This document shows positions 1-8,234 of a stretch of DNA of 64,000 nt, in pieces. The notes under the pieces are model-generated. The model searched no databases. It saw only the letters and a list, made by a program, of their open reading frames with translations, and was not told the DNA's origin. How positions within the stretch are numbered: position 1 is the first letter of the stretch; every line of letters begins with the position of its first letter. The DNA comes from Arthrobacter sp. Marseille-P9274 (lineage in GTDB: Bacteria; Actinomycetota; Actinomycetes; Actinomycetales; Micrococcaceae): positions 1,028,033-1,092,032 of the forward strand of contig NZ_CAMPOV010000001.1 in assembly GCF_946892675.1 (NCBI RefSeq), in the 5' to 3' direction. A program made the position numbers and the translations under genes.

Positions 1-156
1 GAGCCCACCGCGGACTTCGACCTTTACGGCCAGCAGGTCGTGGTGGAATTCGTGCAGCACCTGCGGGGGATGGTGGCGTACACCGGGGCGGAGGCGCTGG
101 TGACCCAGATGCAGCTTGACGTGGCCCAGTGCCGGGCCCTGCTTTCGACAGAGTAA
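1..156 (+). CDS. ribF: Riboflavin kinase / FAD synthetase, C-terminal end (partial)
   Basis: The window opens inside a reading frame that ends with TAA at 154-156; 51 residues are visible. The segment DLYGQQVVVEFVQHLRGM is typical of the C-terminal riboflavin kinase domain of the bifunctional RibF enzyme, which phosphorylates riboflavin to FMN and adenylates FMN to FAD. The adenylyltransferase half and the start lie outside the window. Its position just upstream of rpsO agrees with the usual actinobacterial order truB-ribF-rpsO. The identification rests on a short tail and on synteny, so it is good but not certain. Confidence 0.85.
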   Translation, partial: EPTADFDLYGQQVVVEFVQHLRGMVAYTGAEALVTQMQLDVAQCRALLSTE

Positions 157-173
157 GTCCGGGCCGGTAGACT
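144..173 (+). promoter_or_regulatory. Probable promoter of rpsO
   Basis: A TAGACT -10 hexamer at 168-173 has a TTCGAC -35-like hexamer at 144-149, 18 bp away. The -35 overlaps the end of ribF. Transcription from here would give rpsO a 5' untranslated region of about 125 nt, unlike the many leaderless genes in this window. Confidence 0.5.
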
Positions 174-179
174 TGAGGG

Positions 180-306
180 CGAATCCGGCTGCGGTCCGTG
201 GCGGCTGGATTTATCCGTGCCTGCCGGCCAGTCCGTCGCAGGGTTGCGGAGCCCCCGGCAGCGAAGTGCTGATTCGGGCCTCACGGCACAACTTCTAGGA
301 GTTACT
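180..306 (+). promoter_or_regulatory. Structured rpsO leader, candidate S15 autoregulatory RNA
   Basis: The leader before rpsO holds nested complementarity: CCGTG at 215-219 with CACGG at 282-286, CTGCCGG at 221-227 with CCGGCAG at 255-261, and an inner CGCA-GGGT-TGCG hairpin at 237-248. Protein S15 is known in several phyla to repress its own mRNA by binding a leader that mimics its rRNA site. Nesting next to the AGGAG site at 297-301 fits that idea; the role is inferred. Confidence 0.35.
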
Positions 307-576
307 GTGGCATTGGACGCCGCTATCAAGCAGGAAATCATCAAGGAATACGCCACCCACGAGGGCGACACGGGTTCTCCCGAGGTACAGATCGCTGTTC
401 TGTCCCGCCGCATCTCGGACCTGACGGAACACCTGAAGATGCACAAGCATGACCACCACACCCGCCGCGGCCTGATGGCCCTGGTCGGTCGCCGCCGGCG
501 CATGCTTGGCTACCTGCATGACACCGACATCGCCCGCTACCGTACGCTGATTGAGCGTCTCGGCCTGCGCCGCTAG
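307..576 (+). CDS. rpsO: 30S ribosomal protein S15
   Basis: An 89-residue S15, the normal length for the family. S15 is a primary binder of the central domain of 16S rRNA and nucleates assembly of the small-subunit platform. The protein begins [20 protein letters not shown] and carries the conserved GDTGSPEVQ and [10 protein letters not shown] segments. The GTG start at 307 is chosen because AGGAG (297-301) sits 5 nt upstream and it restores the family length; an upstream in-frame GTG at 217 would add 30 residues of untypical sequence overlapping the structured leader. A strong terminator follows, so rpsO is largely its own transcription unit ahead of pnp. Confidence 0.97.
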   Translation: MALDAAIKQEIIKEYATHEGDTGSPEVQIAVLSRRISDLTEHLKMHKHDHHTRRGLMALVGRRRRMLGYLHDTDIARYRTLIERLGLRR

Positions 577-586
577 TCTGACAACG

Positions 587-635
587 AAGGCGGCTCCCTC
601 GGAACTGCTGAGCGCACCTGGGGGAGCCGCCTTTT
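587..635 (+). terminator. Rho-independent terminator of rpsO
   Basis: A 12-bp perfect stem pairs 587-598 (AAGGCGGCTCCC) with 622-633 (GGGAGCCGCCTT) and runs into a T-rich tract (TTTTGTTT). It lies 10 nt after the rpsO stop codon. Confidence 0.9.
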
Positions 636-871
636 GTTTGCACCACCACAATTACATCAACAGGAGTTGACCGGCATCGTCAGCATTCGCGGTCCTCGGT
701 AGTGACCTCCGGGAGGCAGCTGCACCGCAGCGCCGCCCCGGGCGTCTCGATCGAAGACCGGGTGTTGATCCGGCCCAACGGCCGCAACCAGGCGCCGACC
801 ACAGTGGCCGGCAGGCAAGCCTGGCGGCGGTGCCGGTTTCCTCCGCCACCACAGAAACGGAGGTGGCTCTC

Positions 872-3148
872 TTGGAGGGTCCCGAAATCCAGTTCTCCGA
901 AGCCGTCATCGACAACGGCCGCTTCGGCCAGCGCGTCGTCCGGTTTGAAACCGGCCGCCTTGCGCAGCAGGCCGCCGGCTCCGCGATGGTCTACATCGAC
1001 GAAGACACCGCCCTGCTGTCGGCGACGACCGCCGGCAAGTCCCCGCGCGAAGGCTTCGACTTCTTCCCGCTGACCGTGGACGTCGAGGAGCGCATGTACG
1101 CTGCCGGCCGCATCCCCGGCTCCTTCTTCCGCCGCGAAGGGCGCCCGTCCACGGAAGCCATCCTGGCCTGCCGCCTGATGGACCGCCCGCTGCGCCCGGC
1201 CTTCGTCAAGGGCCTGCGCAACGAGGTGCAGATCGTCGTGACGGTACTGTCGATCAACCCGGACGTGCTCTACGACGTCGTTGCCATCAACGCTTCGTCC
1301 ATGTCCACCCAGCTGAGCGGCCTGCCCTTCTCCGGCCCGATCGGCGGCGTCCGCGTTGCCCTGGTCGAGGACCAGTGGGTCGCCTTCCCGAAGCACTCTG
1401 AGCTGGAACGCGCTGTCTTCAGCATGGTCGTGGCCGGACGTGTGGTCTCCGACGCCAATGGCGACGACGTCGCCATCATGATGGTCGAGGCCGAAGCCAC
1501 CGACAACGCCTGGAACCTGATCAAGGACGAGGGCGCCACCGCGCCGACCGAAGAGGTCGTGGCAGAGGGCCTGGAGGCTGCCAAGCCGTTCATCCGCGCC
1601 CTGTGCGAGGCTCAGTCGGACCTCGCGGCCCGCGCCGCCAAGCCGACGGTCGAGTTCCCGGTCTTCAAGGACTACGAAGAGGACGCTTACGCCGCCGTCG
1701 AGTCCGCTGCTGCCAGCAAGCTGACGGAGATCTTCTCCATCGCCGACAAGCAGGCCCGCAACGACGCCGCCGACGAATTCAAGGCCGAGGTCCTGGCGCA
1801 GCTTGCCGGCTCCGAGGACTCCGCTTTCGCCGGCCGCGAGCGTGAGATCAGCGCCGCGTTCAACTCCGTCACCAAGCAGGTAGTCCGCCAGCGCATCCTG
1901 AAGGACCAGGTCCGCATCGACGGCCGCGGCCTGACGGACATCCGCAAGCTGACCGCCGAGGTCGAGGTGCTCCCGCGGGTGCACGGTTCCGCTATCTTCG
2001 AGCGCGGCGAGACCCAGATCATGGGCGTGACCACGCTGAACATGCTCAAGATGGAGCAGCAGATTGACTCGCTGTCGCCGGTCACGCACAAGCGCTACCT
2101 GCACCACTACAACTTCCCGCCGTTCTCCACGGGCGAGACCGGCCGCGTGGGTTCGCCCAAGCGCCGCGAAATCGGCCACGGCGCCCTCGCCGAGCGCGCC
2201 CTGGTTCCGGTGCTGCCCTCCCGCGAGGAGTTCCCGTACGCCATCCGCCAGGTCTCCGAGGCGCTGAGCTCCAACGGCTCCACCTCGATGGGCTCGGTCT
2301 GTGCCTCGACGCTGTCGATGCTCAACGCCGGCGTGCCGCTGAAGGCTCCGGTTGCCGGTATCGCCATGGGCCTGGTTTCCGACCAGGTCGACGGCGAGAC
2401 CCGCTACGCCGCGCTGACGGACATCCTGGGTGCCGAAGACGCGTACGGCGACATGGACTTCAAGGTCGCCGGTACGTCCGAGTTCGTGACCGCCATCCAG
2501 CTCGACACCAAGCTGGACGGCATCCCCGCCTCGGTCCTCGCGGCGGCGCTGAAGCAGGCCCGCGAAGCGCGGCTGCACATCCTCGGCGTGATCAACGCGG
2601 CGATCGATACCCCGGATGAGCTCTCCGAGTTCGCTCCGCGGATCATTTCGGTGAAGATCCCGGTGGACAAGATCGGCGAGGTCATCGGCCCCAAGGGCAA
2701 GATGATCAACCAGATCCAGGAAGACACCGGCGCCGACATCTCCATCGAGGACGACGGCACCGTGCTGATCGGCGCGACGGACGGCTCCTCGGCCGAGGCC
2801 GCCCGTGCAGCGGTCAACGCCATCGCCAACCCGCAGATCCCCGAGGTCGGCGAGCGTTACCTGGGCACGGTCGTGAAGACGACCACCTTCGGCGCCTTCG
2901 TCTCCCTGACCCCGGGTAAGGACGGCCTGCTGCACATCTCCGAGCTGCGCAAGCTCGCCGGCGGCAAGCGCGTTGACAACGTCGACGACGTCGTCTCCGT
3001 GGGCCAGAAGGTCCAGGTCGAGATCACCAAGATCGACGACCGCGGCAAGCTCTCCCTGTCCCCGGTCGTGGCCGAGGAATCCGCCGAGGCCGGCCAGGCC
3101 GAAGCGCCGGGCAACACCGAGGAACCTGCGGAAGGCTCCGACGACTAA
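872..3148 (+). CDS. pnp: Polyribonucleotide nucleotidyltransferase (PNPase)
   Basis: A 758-residue phosphorolytic 3'-5' exoribonuclease that releases nucleoside diphosphates from RNA and can run in reverse as a polymerase; it acts as a cytoplasmic trimer. Visible in order: a first RNase PH-like domain, the alpha linker, a second RNase PH-like domain, a KH domain with GPKG in [12 protein letters not shown], and an S1 domain starting near [11 protein letters not shown]. The TTG at 872 is preferred because GGAGG (859-863) is 8 nt upstream and it yields MEGPEIQF, the usual start in relatives; the GTG at 863 overlaps that site and the GTG at 830 has no ribosome site. The 236 nt between the rpsO terminator and the start contain short hairpins such as CCTCCGGGAGG, which might serve autoregulation. 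Confidence 0.97.
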   Translation: MEGPEIQFSEAVIDNGRFGQRVVRFETGRLAQQAAGSAMVYIDEDTALLSATTAGKSPREGFDFFPLTVDVEERMYAAGRIPGSFFRREGRPSTEAILACRLMDRPLRPAFVKGLRNEVQIVVTVLSINPDVLYDVVAINASSMSTQLSGLPFSGPIGGVRVALVEDQWVAFPKHSELERAVFSMVVAGRVVSDANGDDVAIMMVEAEATDNAWNLIKDEGATAPTEEVVAEGLEAAKPFIRALCEAQSDLAARAAKPTVEFPVFKDYEEDAYAAVESAAASKLTEIFSIADKQARNDAADEFKAEVLAQLAGSEDSAFAGREREISAAFNSVTKQVVRQRILKDQVRIDGRGLTDIRKLTAEVEVLPRVHGSAIFERGETQIMGVTTLNMLKMEQQIDSLSPVTHKRYLHHYNFPPFSTGETGRVGSPKRREIGHGALAERALVPVLPSREEFPYAIRQVSEALSSNGSTSMGSVCASTLSMLNAGVPLKAPVAGIAMGLVSDQVDGETRYAALTDILGAEDAYGDMDFKVAGTSEFVTAIQLDTKLDGIPASVLAAALKQAREARLHILGVINAAIDTPDELSEFAPRIISVKIPVDKIGEVIGPKGKMINQIQEDTGADISIEDDGTVLIGATDGSSAEAARAAVNAIANPQIPEVGERYLGTVVKTTTFGAFVSLTPGKDGLLHISELRKLAGGKRVDNVDDVVSVGQKVQVEITKIDDRGKLSLSPVVAEESAEAGQAEAPGNTEEPAEGSDD

Positions 3149-3168
3149 ATGCCTGAAGCATTTGACCG

Positions 3169-3211
3169 GGAACTCCCCGCTGCAGAGCAAGGCTCGGCGG
3201 CGGGGAGTTCC
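3169..3211 (+). promoter_or_regulatory. Intergenic hairpin enclosing the Shine-Dalgarno of the M16 peptidase gene
   Basis: A perfect 12-bp stem pairs 3169-3180 (GGAACTCCCCGC) with 3200-3211 (GCGGGGAGTTCC), loop 19 nt. The GGGGAG in the right arm (3202-3207) is the only ribosome site for the ATG at 3215. There is no T tract, so it is not a standard terminator. It may be an mRNA processing site or may couple peptidase translation to events on pnp mRNA. Confidence 0.6.
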
Positions 3212-3214
3212 GCT

Positions 3215-4522
3215 ATGCCCATGGAAATCCGCCTAAGCAGCCAGGACACCGCCATCGTCCGCCGTTCCGTGCTGCCCGGCGGCGTCCGCGTCCTGACCGA
3301 AGCCATGCCCGGGTTGCGCTCGGCCACCCTGGGTTTCTGGGTAGGCGTCGGATCCAGGGACGAGGCCGAAGGCCACTTCGGGTCCACGCACTTCCTCGAG
3401 CACCTGCTGTTCAAGGGAACCCGGAACCGCACCGCGCTGGACATCGCCTCGGCCTTCGACGAGGTCGGCGGGGAATCCAACGCGGCCACGGCGAAGGAAA
3501 ACACCTGCTATTACGCGAGGGTGCTGGACACGGACCTGCCCATGGCCATCGACGTCATCGCCGACATGGTGACGTCAGCGGTCCTCGACAAGGACGAGCT
3601 CGAGCAGGAACGGCACGTCATTCTCGAGGAAATCGCCATGGACAATGACGATCCCTCCGACGTCTGCCACGAGAAGTTCGTGGAGGCGGTGCTGGCCGGA
3701 CACGAGCTCGGCCGGCCGATCGGCGGCAGCCCGGAGGCCATCATGGCCGTGCCGCGGCAGGCCGTCTGGGAGCACTACGAGCGCTATTACCGGCCGGACG
3801 AACTGGTCGTCACGGCTGCCGGCGGCCTGGACCACGACGAGGTGTGCGCCCTGGTCCTGCAGGCCCTGGAGAGTGCCGGCTGGGCCCTGGAGCCCGGTGC
3901 GGAACCCGTCGAGCGGCGTCCCACCGAACCGGCCCCGATCAACTCGATCCCCGGCATCCACGTCCACCGGCGGCCGGTCGAGCAAGTGAACATCGTGATG
4001 GGCTGCCAGTCCATCGTCGCGACGGACCCGCAGAGGTTCGTCATGAGCGTGCTCAATGCCGTCCTCGGCGGCGGAATGTCATCCCGGCTGTTCCAGGAGA
4101 TCCGGGAGAAGCGCGGACTCGTCTACGCCACCTACTCCTTCGCCGGCGCCTACGCGGACGCCGGGTACTTCGGAATGTATGCGGGTTGCTCGCCGTCCAA
4201 GACCAAGCAGGTCATCGGGCTGCTCGGGGCCGAGCTGGACAAGCTCGCGGCCACGGGCATCACCGACGAGGAGCTGCGCAAGGCCGTGGGGCAGCTCTCC
4301 GGCGGAATCGTCCTGGCCCTCGAGGACAGCGGATCGCGGATGTCGCGGCTCGGCCGGGCGGAACTCGTGACCGGCGAGTTCCTCGATGCGGACGAAACGC
4401 TGGCACGCATCCAGGCCGTCACCGCCGCCGAGGTCCAGGCCCTGGCCGCGGAACTCGCCGCGGCGCCCCGGACCATCACTGTGGTCGGGCCCTTCGACAG
4501 CCCGGCCGACTTCGGGCTCTGA
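3215..4522 (+). CDS. M16 family zinc metallopeptidase (processing-peptidase-like)
   Basis: A 435-residue member of the pitrilysin/M16 family. The inverted zinc motif HxxEH is intact as HFLEH (residues 59-63), and the downstream glutamate-rich segment ERHVILEEI supplies the distal zinc ligand region. The half-size length and the R/Y-rich C-terminal half (GLVYATYSF) resemble M16B processing peptidases, which work as dimers. The gene following pnp is a conserved arrangement; its substrate is unknown. ATG 3215 is chosen over an ATG at 3149 abutting the pnp stop, because the latter's 22 extra residues would be encoded by the perfect hairpin at 3169-3211 and because GGGGAG lies 7 nt before 3215. 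Confidence 0.9.
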   Translation: MPMEIRLSSQDTAIVRRSVLPGGVRVLTEAMPGLRSATLGFWVGVGSRDEAEGHFGSTHFLEHLLFKGTRNRTALDIASAFDEVGGESNAATAKENTCYYARVLDTDLPMAIDVIADMVTSAVLDKDELEQERHVILEEIAMDNDDPSDVCHEKFVEAVLAGHELGRPIGGSPEAIMAVPRQAVWEHYERYYRPDELVVTAAGGLDHDEVCALVLQALESAGWALEPGAEPVERRPTEPAPINSIPGIHVHRRPVEQVNIVMGCQSIVATDPQRFVMSVLNAVLGGGMSSRLFQEIREKRGLVYATYSFAGAYADAGYFGMYAGCSPSKTKQVIGLLGAELDKLAATGITDEELRKAVGQLSGGIVLALEDSGSRMSRLGRAELVTGEFLDADETLARIQAVTAAEVQALAAELAAAPRTITVVGPFDSPADFGL

Positions 4523-4538
4523 GGACCTTCCGGCGCTG

Positions 4539-4582
4539 AAGGCCGTTGCCACCTGCGGAAGCGGGAGGCAACGGCCTTTTTT
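4539..4582 (+). terminator. Rho-independent terminator after the M16 peptidase
   Basis: A perfect 12-bp stem pairs 4539-4550 (AAGGCCGTTGCC) with 4567-4578 (GGCAACGGCCTT), ending in six consecutive T. It closes the pnp-peptidase unit and also separates it from the convergent moaD. Confidence 0.92.
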
Positions 4583-4636
4583 GGTCAGGATAGGGCGGCG
4601 GTTCCGCAGGTGGAGGGCCGGCCGTTCCGGTACGGC

Positions 4637-4903
4637 CTACCCGCCGGCGAAGGGCGGGAGGATGTCGATCGTGTCGGCATCGATGAGCTTCATCGCCCGG
4701 TCACGGGCGGCCAGTTCGTTGACGAGGAAGCTGCTGCGGTTGATGACCGTGGCCAGTTCCGGTGCGCCCGGCGCCGCCGGTACGGCATGGCGCTCTGCCA
4801 GCAGCCGCAGGAGCTCTCCGAGAGTGCTGCCGTTCGGCAGGTCGAGGGTCTCCTCGCCGATGCCGGCCGCGGCCTGGGCGGCGCCGAAATACCTGATGAT
4901 CAT
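4637..4903 (-). CDS. moaD: Molybdopterin synthase sulfur carrier subunit MoaD
   Basis: An 88-residue ubiquitin-fold protein ending in the diagnostic Gly-Gly (PPFAGG). In molybdopterin synthase the C-terminal glycine is converted to a thiocarboxylate that donates sulfur to precursor Z together with MoaE, which is encoded at 11635-12066. The ATG at 4903 follows the moaA TAA with no gap, so the two are translationally coupled. The adenylating partner (MoeB/MoeZ) is not in this window. Confidence 0.9.
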   Translation of the reverse strand: MIIRYFGAAQAAAGIGEETLDLPNGSTLGELLRLLAERHAVPAAPGAPELATVINRSSFLVNELAARDRAMKLIDADTIDILPPFAGG

Positions 4904-5998
4904 TTAGCCGCCTATCGCGCTCATGCTGCGGTCGGGTTGGACGTAGTCGGCGCTGTCCAGGCCCGTATGGTCCATGCCATGCGCCCGCGGTTTGGCCCAC
5001 ATGGCCGCGCGCCAGCGGTCGGCGACGGCCTCGTCGCCCGCGCCGCTGCGGAGCAGGTCCCGCAGGTCCGTCTCCTCGTGCGAGAAGAGGCAGGAGCGGA
5101 CCTTGCCCTCGGCCGTGATCCTGGTGCGCCGGCAGTCCGCGCAGAACGGTTCCGTCACCGAGGCGATGATGCCGACCGTACCGATGAGCTCCTCCGGCGA
5201 GTTCCGCCGTCGTACTTCCCAGCGTTCCGCCGGCGCGCCGTCGCGCCGCCGGGGGTCAGGGCACAGGACGAAACCGTGCTCGAGGAGCCCGCGGATCTCT
5301 GCGGCGGTGATCATGTCCTGCCGGGTCCAACCGTGGTCCGCGTCCAGGGGCATCTGTTCGATGAAGCGCAGTTCGTAGCCGCGGGTCACGGCCCAGTCCA
5401 GCAGCCCAGGCGCCTCCTGGTCGTTGATGCCGCGCATCAGGACGGCGTTGATCTTGATCGGCCCCAGCCCGGCGTCGCGGGCCGCGTCGATGCCCTTGAG
5501 CACGCGGTCCAGGAACGGGCGGCGCGTCAGCCGGGCGAAGGTTTCGGGGTGCAGCGAGTCCATCGAAACGTTGATGCGCGTCAGCCCGGCGGCCTTGAGT
5601 TCGCGCGCCTTCTTGTCCAGGCCGAGGCCGTTGGTGGTCAGCGAGACCGGCAGGTCCGGATGGTTGGCGCGGACTGCCGCAATGATGTCCGCAAGGCCCG
5701 CCCGGACCAGGGGTTCGCCGCCGGTGAGCCGCAGTTCGCGCACGCCGAGGTGTTCGACGCCGATGTGCACCAGGCGGACGATCTCGCTGTCGGCGAGGAC
5801 CTGCTCCTTGGGTAGCCAGTCGAGTCCCTCGGCGGGCATGCAGTACGTACAGCGCAGGTTGCACTTGTCCGTCAGCGAGATCCGCAGGTCTGTTGCGCGG
5901 CGCCCGAACCTGTCGACCAGGTCGGGCCCGGTACCGGGCGGGCGCGCCGGTTCAGGGGAACTCCCTGGGACCCGGGGCATACCCAACTCAACGCTCAT
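4904..5998 (-). CDS. moaA: GTP 3',8-cyclase MoaA (radical SAM, first step of molybdenum cofactor synthesis)
   Basis: A 364-residue radical SAM enzyme that, with MoaC, converts GTP to cyclic pyranopterin monophosphate. The N-terminal cluster motif CNLRCTYC provides C46, C50 and C53, LRLTGGEPL follows, and the second cluster ligands are in EPFCADC with a later Cys in KVRSCLF. The C-terminus SAIGG carries the functionally important double glycine. ATG 5998 is chosen because TACCCT (6005-6010) lies exactly 6 nt before it, a leaderless arrangement; there is no ribosome site. A leaderless start leaves no room for a molybdenum-cofactor riboswitch. It is co-transcribed with moaD and divergent from the HTH-Mop gene. 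Confidence 0.95.
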   Translation of the reverse strand: MSVELGMPRVPGSSPEPARPPGTGPDLVDRFGRRATDLRISLTDKCNLRCTYCMPAEGLDWLPKEQVLADSEIVRLVHIGVEHLGVRELRLTGGEPLVRAGLADIIAAVRANHPDLPVSLTTNGLGLDKKARELKAAGLTRINVSMDSLHPETFARLTRRPFLDRVLKGIDAARDAGLGPIKINAVLMRGINDQEAPGLLDWAVTRGYELRFIEQMPLDADHGWTRQDMITAAEIRGLLEHGFVLCPDPRRRDGAPAERWEVRRRNSPEELIGTVGIIASVTEPFCADCRRTRITAEGKVRSCLFSHEETDLRDLLRSGAGDEAVADRWRAAMWAKPRAHGMDHTGLDSADYVQPDRSMSAIGG

Positions 5999-6112
5999 AT
6001 ATCGAGGGTACGTCAGGCGCGGCGCCGTTGCAGGGGACGACGGCGGAACTTCCGTCGGCTGCGGCAGCGTCGCCTCTGTTGCTGGCGCATCTGCGGTTCT
6101 AAGATGGCTTCT
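5999..6112. promoter_or_regulatory. Divergent leaderless promoters of moaA (-) and the HTH-Mop gene (+)
   Basis: On the minus strand TACCCT (6010-6005) is 6 nt from the moaA ATG. On the plus strand TAAGAT (6100-6105) is 7 nt from the GTG at 6113. The roughly 90 bp between them is the natural place for a molybdenum-responsive operator, but I see no clear ModE-like palindrome. Confidence 0.6.
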
Positions 6113-6532
6113 GTGACGCAAATACGAGTTTCCGACGCAGCGCGCTTTCTGGGCGTCAGCGATGACACGGTCCGGCGCTGGATCGACGGAGGGGCCCTGT
6201 CCGGGGCGCGCGACGCCTCCGGCCGGACGGTGGTGGAGGGGACGGAACTGGCGGCCTTGGCCAAGAAGCAGGCAGAACTGCCCCCGGACACCGCCGCGGC
6301 GGGGAGTTCGGCACGGAACCGCTTCGTCGGGCTGGTCACGTCGGTTGTCATGGACAAGGTCATGGCACAGGTGGAGCTGCAGTGCGGCCCGCATCGGGTG
6401 GTGTCCCTGATGAGCGCGGAGGCGGTGCGGGAGCTCGGGCTGGAACCCGGATCGGTCGCCACCGCCGTCATCAAGGCGACGAACGTGATCGTGCAGACGC
6501 CGTCCGCCCCGGCGCAGAGGCAGCGGGCGTGA
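6113..6532 (+). CDS. HTH plus Mop/TOBE-domain protein, probable molybdenum-responsive regulator
   Basis: A 139-residue two-domain protein. Residues 1-50 form an excisionase/MerR-type winged helix (VSDAARFLGVSDDTVRRWID); residues about 65-130 form a single Mop (TOBE) module (ARNRFVGLVTSVVMDKVMAQ) of the kind that binds molybdate or tungstate. It is the first gene of the modABC unit and divergent from moaA, so a one-component Mo sensor is a reasonable inference; a storage or chaperone role is possible. GTG 6113 is preferred: TAAGAT lies 7 nt upstream, whereas the in-frame ATG at 6104 falls inside that -10 hexamer. Its stop overlaps the modA start (GTGA). Confidence 0.8.
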   Translation: MTQIRVSDAARFLGVSDDTVRRWIDGGALSGARDASGRTVVEGTELAALAKKQAELPPDTAAAGSSARNRFVGLVTSVVMDKVMAQVELQCGPHRVVSLMSAEAVRELGLEPGSVATAVIKATNVIVQTPSAPAQRQRA

Positions 6533-7380
6533 GGGCGCCGAGCCCGGGCGGGCGGTCCGGCGGGACGGGCGGCTCGGGGCGGGCGGCCTACGGACGGTCC
6601 CTCCGTACGGCGGTGCTGGCGTCCGCGGCCGCGGGCACCTGCTGCTGTCCGGCTGCGCGGACACATCGAACCGGACCGGGGCCCGGAAACCGCCGACGGC
6701 AAGTGCTGACGGTCTACGCCGCCGCGTCGCTTGCCGAGCCGTTCACCGAACTCGCCCGGTCCTTCGAGGCGGCTGAACCAGGCTCGTCCGTCCGGTTGAA
6801 TTTCGCCGGTTCCTCGGAGCTGGCGACGCAGATCCTCGAGGGGGCTCCGGCCGACGTCTTCGCGGCGGCGGACACGGCCACGATGAAGCGCGTGGACGGC
6901 GCGGGGGAGCTCGACGGCGGTCCCCGGGACTTCGCGTCGAACGTTCCGGCCCTGGTGGTGCCGGCGGGCAACCCGGCCGGGATCACCGGGCTCGCGGATC
7001 TTGAGGACGACGGCGTCGCCGTGGTCGTGTGCGCCGAGCAGGTACCGTGCGGGGCGGCCGGGCGGCGGCTGGCCGCGGCCAACTCGGTCACCCTGCGGCC
7101 GGTCAGCGAGGAGAGTTCGGTGACAGCGGTGCTGGCGAAAGTCCGTGCCGGCGAGGCCGATGCCGGCCTGGTGTACCGCACGGACGCCGTGCGGGCGGGC
7201 GGCGAGGTCGAGTCGATCCCGGTCGAGCATGCGGACCGGGCCGCCGTGACCTATCCGATCGGGGTGACCAGGTCCGCCGGTGCGTCGGAGCGCTCCGCAT
7301 TGGCGGAGGACTTCGTGGAGTACGTGGCGGGCGCGAAGGGCCAAGACGTCCTGGCACAGGCCGGGTTCGGGAAGCCATGA
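6529..7380 (+). CDS. modA: Molybdate ABC transporter substrate-binding protein ModA, with disturbed signal region
   Basis: A 283-residue periplasmic-type binding protein. The mature part is clearly Mod[37 protein letters not shown] and the C-terminal [14 protein letters not shown]. The GTG start overlaps the previous stop (GTGA). The N-terminal region is odd. A hydrophobic stretch [12 protein letters not shown] is in frame, but the expected lipobox LLLSGC is encoded in another frame at 6639-6656, while the frame in use reads [10 protein letters not shown] there. Two compensating single-base shifts would explain this. If real, membrane anchoring may be altered; if a sequencing error, the protein is an ordinary lipoprotein. 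Confidence 0.88.
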   Translation: MRAPSPGGRSGGTGGSGRAAYGRSLRTAVLASAAAGTCCCPAARTHRTGPGPGNRRRQVLTVYAAASLAEPFTELARSFEAAEPGSSVRLNFAGSSELATQILEGAPADVFAAADTATMKRVDGAGELDGGPRDFASNVPALVVPAGNPAGITGLADLEDDGVAVVVCAEQVPCGAAGRRLAAANSVTLRPVSEESSVTAVLAKVRAGEADAGLVYRTDAVRAGGEVESIPVEHADRAAVTYPIGVTRSAGASERSALAEDFVEYVAGAKGQDVLAQAGFGKP

Positions 7381-8234
7381 CCCGCGAACTCGCCGAGGAA
7401 CAGCGGACGGCCGGGTTGCCGCGCGCGGGCGGCGCCCGGGCCATGGCCCTCGGACTGCCCGGCTGGGTCTTCGCCCTCGCCGGTGCCGGGGCGCTGTTGA
7501 TCGTGCTCCCGCTGCTCGCGATGGCGCTGCGCACCAACTGGGCCGACTTCCCGGCGCTGGTCACCAGCAGCGGCGCACTGGCCGCCCTGGGCCTGAGCCT
7601 CCGCACGGCGGCGGTGAGTACCCTGCTCTGTGTCGTGCTGGGCACGCCGCTCGCCCTGGTGCTAGCCCGTGGCCGGTTCCGCGGCCTGAAGCTGCTGCGG
7701 GCACTTGTGCTGCTGCCGCTGGTCCTGCCGCCCGTCGTCGGCGGCATGGCGCTGCTCTACACCTTCGGGCGCCGCGGGCTGCTGGGCGAGGCCTTCGAGG
7801 TCCTCGGAATCCAGATCGCGTTCTCGACGATCGCAGTGGTACTGGCACAGACGTTCGTGGCGTTGCCCTTCCTGGTGCTCAGCGTCGAGGCGGCGCTCCG
7901 CACGGCGGGTACCAAGTTCGAGGGGGTGGCCGCGACCCTTGGGGCCGCGCCGGGAACCGTCCTGCGGCGCGTGACACTGCCGCTGCTGCTGCCGTCGATG
8001 TTGTCCGGCACGATCCTCTGCTTCGCCCGGGCGCTGGGGGAATTCGGAGCCACGCTCACCTTCGCCGGCAGCCTCGCCGGGGTGACCCGGACGCTGCCGC
8101 TGGAAATCTACCTGCAGCACGAAACGGACCCGGAGGCGGCCATGGCCTTGTCCATGCTGCTGGTGGCGACCGCCGTCGTGATCGTGGCCCTGACGTACAG
8201 CCGGACGTCCCTCGGCCGGGACGGCGCGGGATGA
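7377..8234 (+). CDS. modB: Molybdate ABC transporter permease ModB
   Basis: A 285-residue inner-membrane permease with about five to six hydrophobic segments. The binding-protein-dependent transport signature is visible as [23 protein letters not shown], which docks on the ModC ATPase, followed by [15 protein letters not shown], a segment characteristic of molybdate permeases. The ATG start overlaps the modA stop (ATGA) and the gene ends in an ATGA overlap with modC, so the three transporter genes are translationally coupled. Confidence 0.95.
   Translation: MTRELAEEQRTAGLPRAGGARAMALGLPGWVFALAGAGALLIVLPLLAMALRTNWADFPALVTSSGALAALGLSLRTAAVSTLLCVVLGTPLALVLARGRFRGLKLLRALVLLPLVLPPVVGGMALLYTFGRRGLLGEAFEVLGIQIAFSTIAVVLAQTFVALPFLVLSVEAALRTAGTKFEGVAATLGAAPGTVLRRVTLPLLLPSMLSGTILCFARALGEFGATLTFAGSLAGVTRTLPLEIYLQHETDPEAAMALSMLLVATAVVIVALTYSRTSLGRDGAG

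Noticed and set aside
680-3190. Very long open frame antisense to pnp (and similar long antisense frames at 17532-20915, 47018-50731 and 53405-56098)
   Set aside because: They mirror well-supported genes on the other strand and arise from high third-position GC; their products lack recognisable motifs.
3149-3214. ATG 3149 directly after the pnp stop as start of the M16 peptidase
   Set aside because: The extra residues would be encoded by a perfect hairpin, and the ribosome site is placed for ATG 3215.
5999-6112. Molybdenum-cofactor riboswitch before moaA
   Set aside because: The -10 element lies 6 nt from the ATG, leaving no room for a leader RNA.
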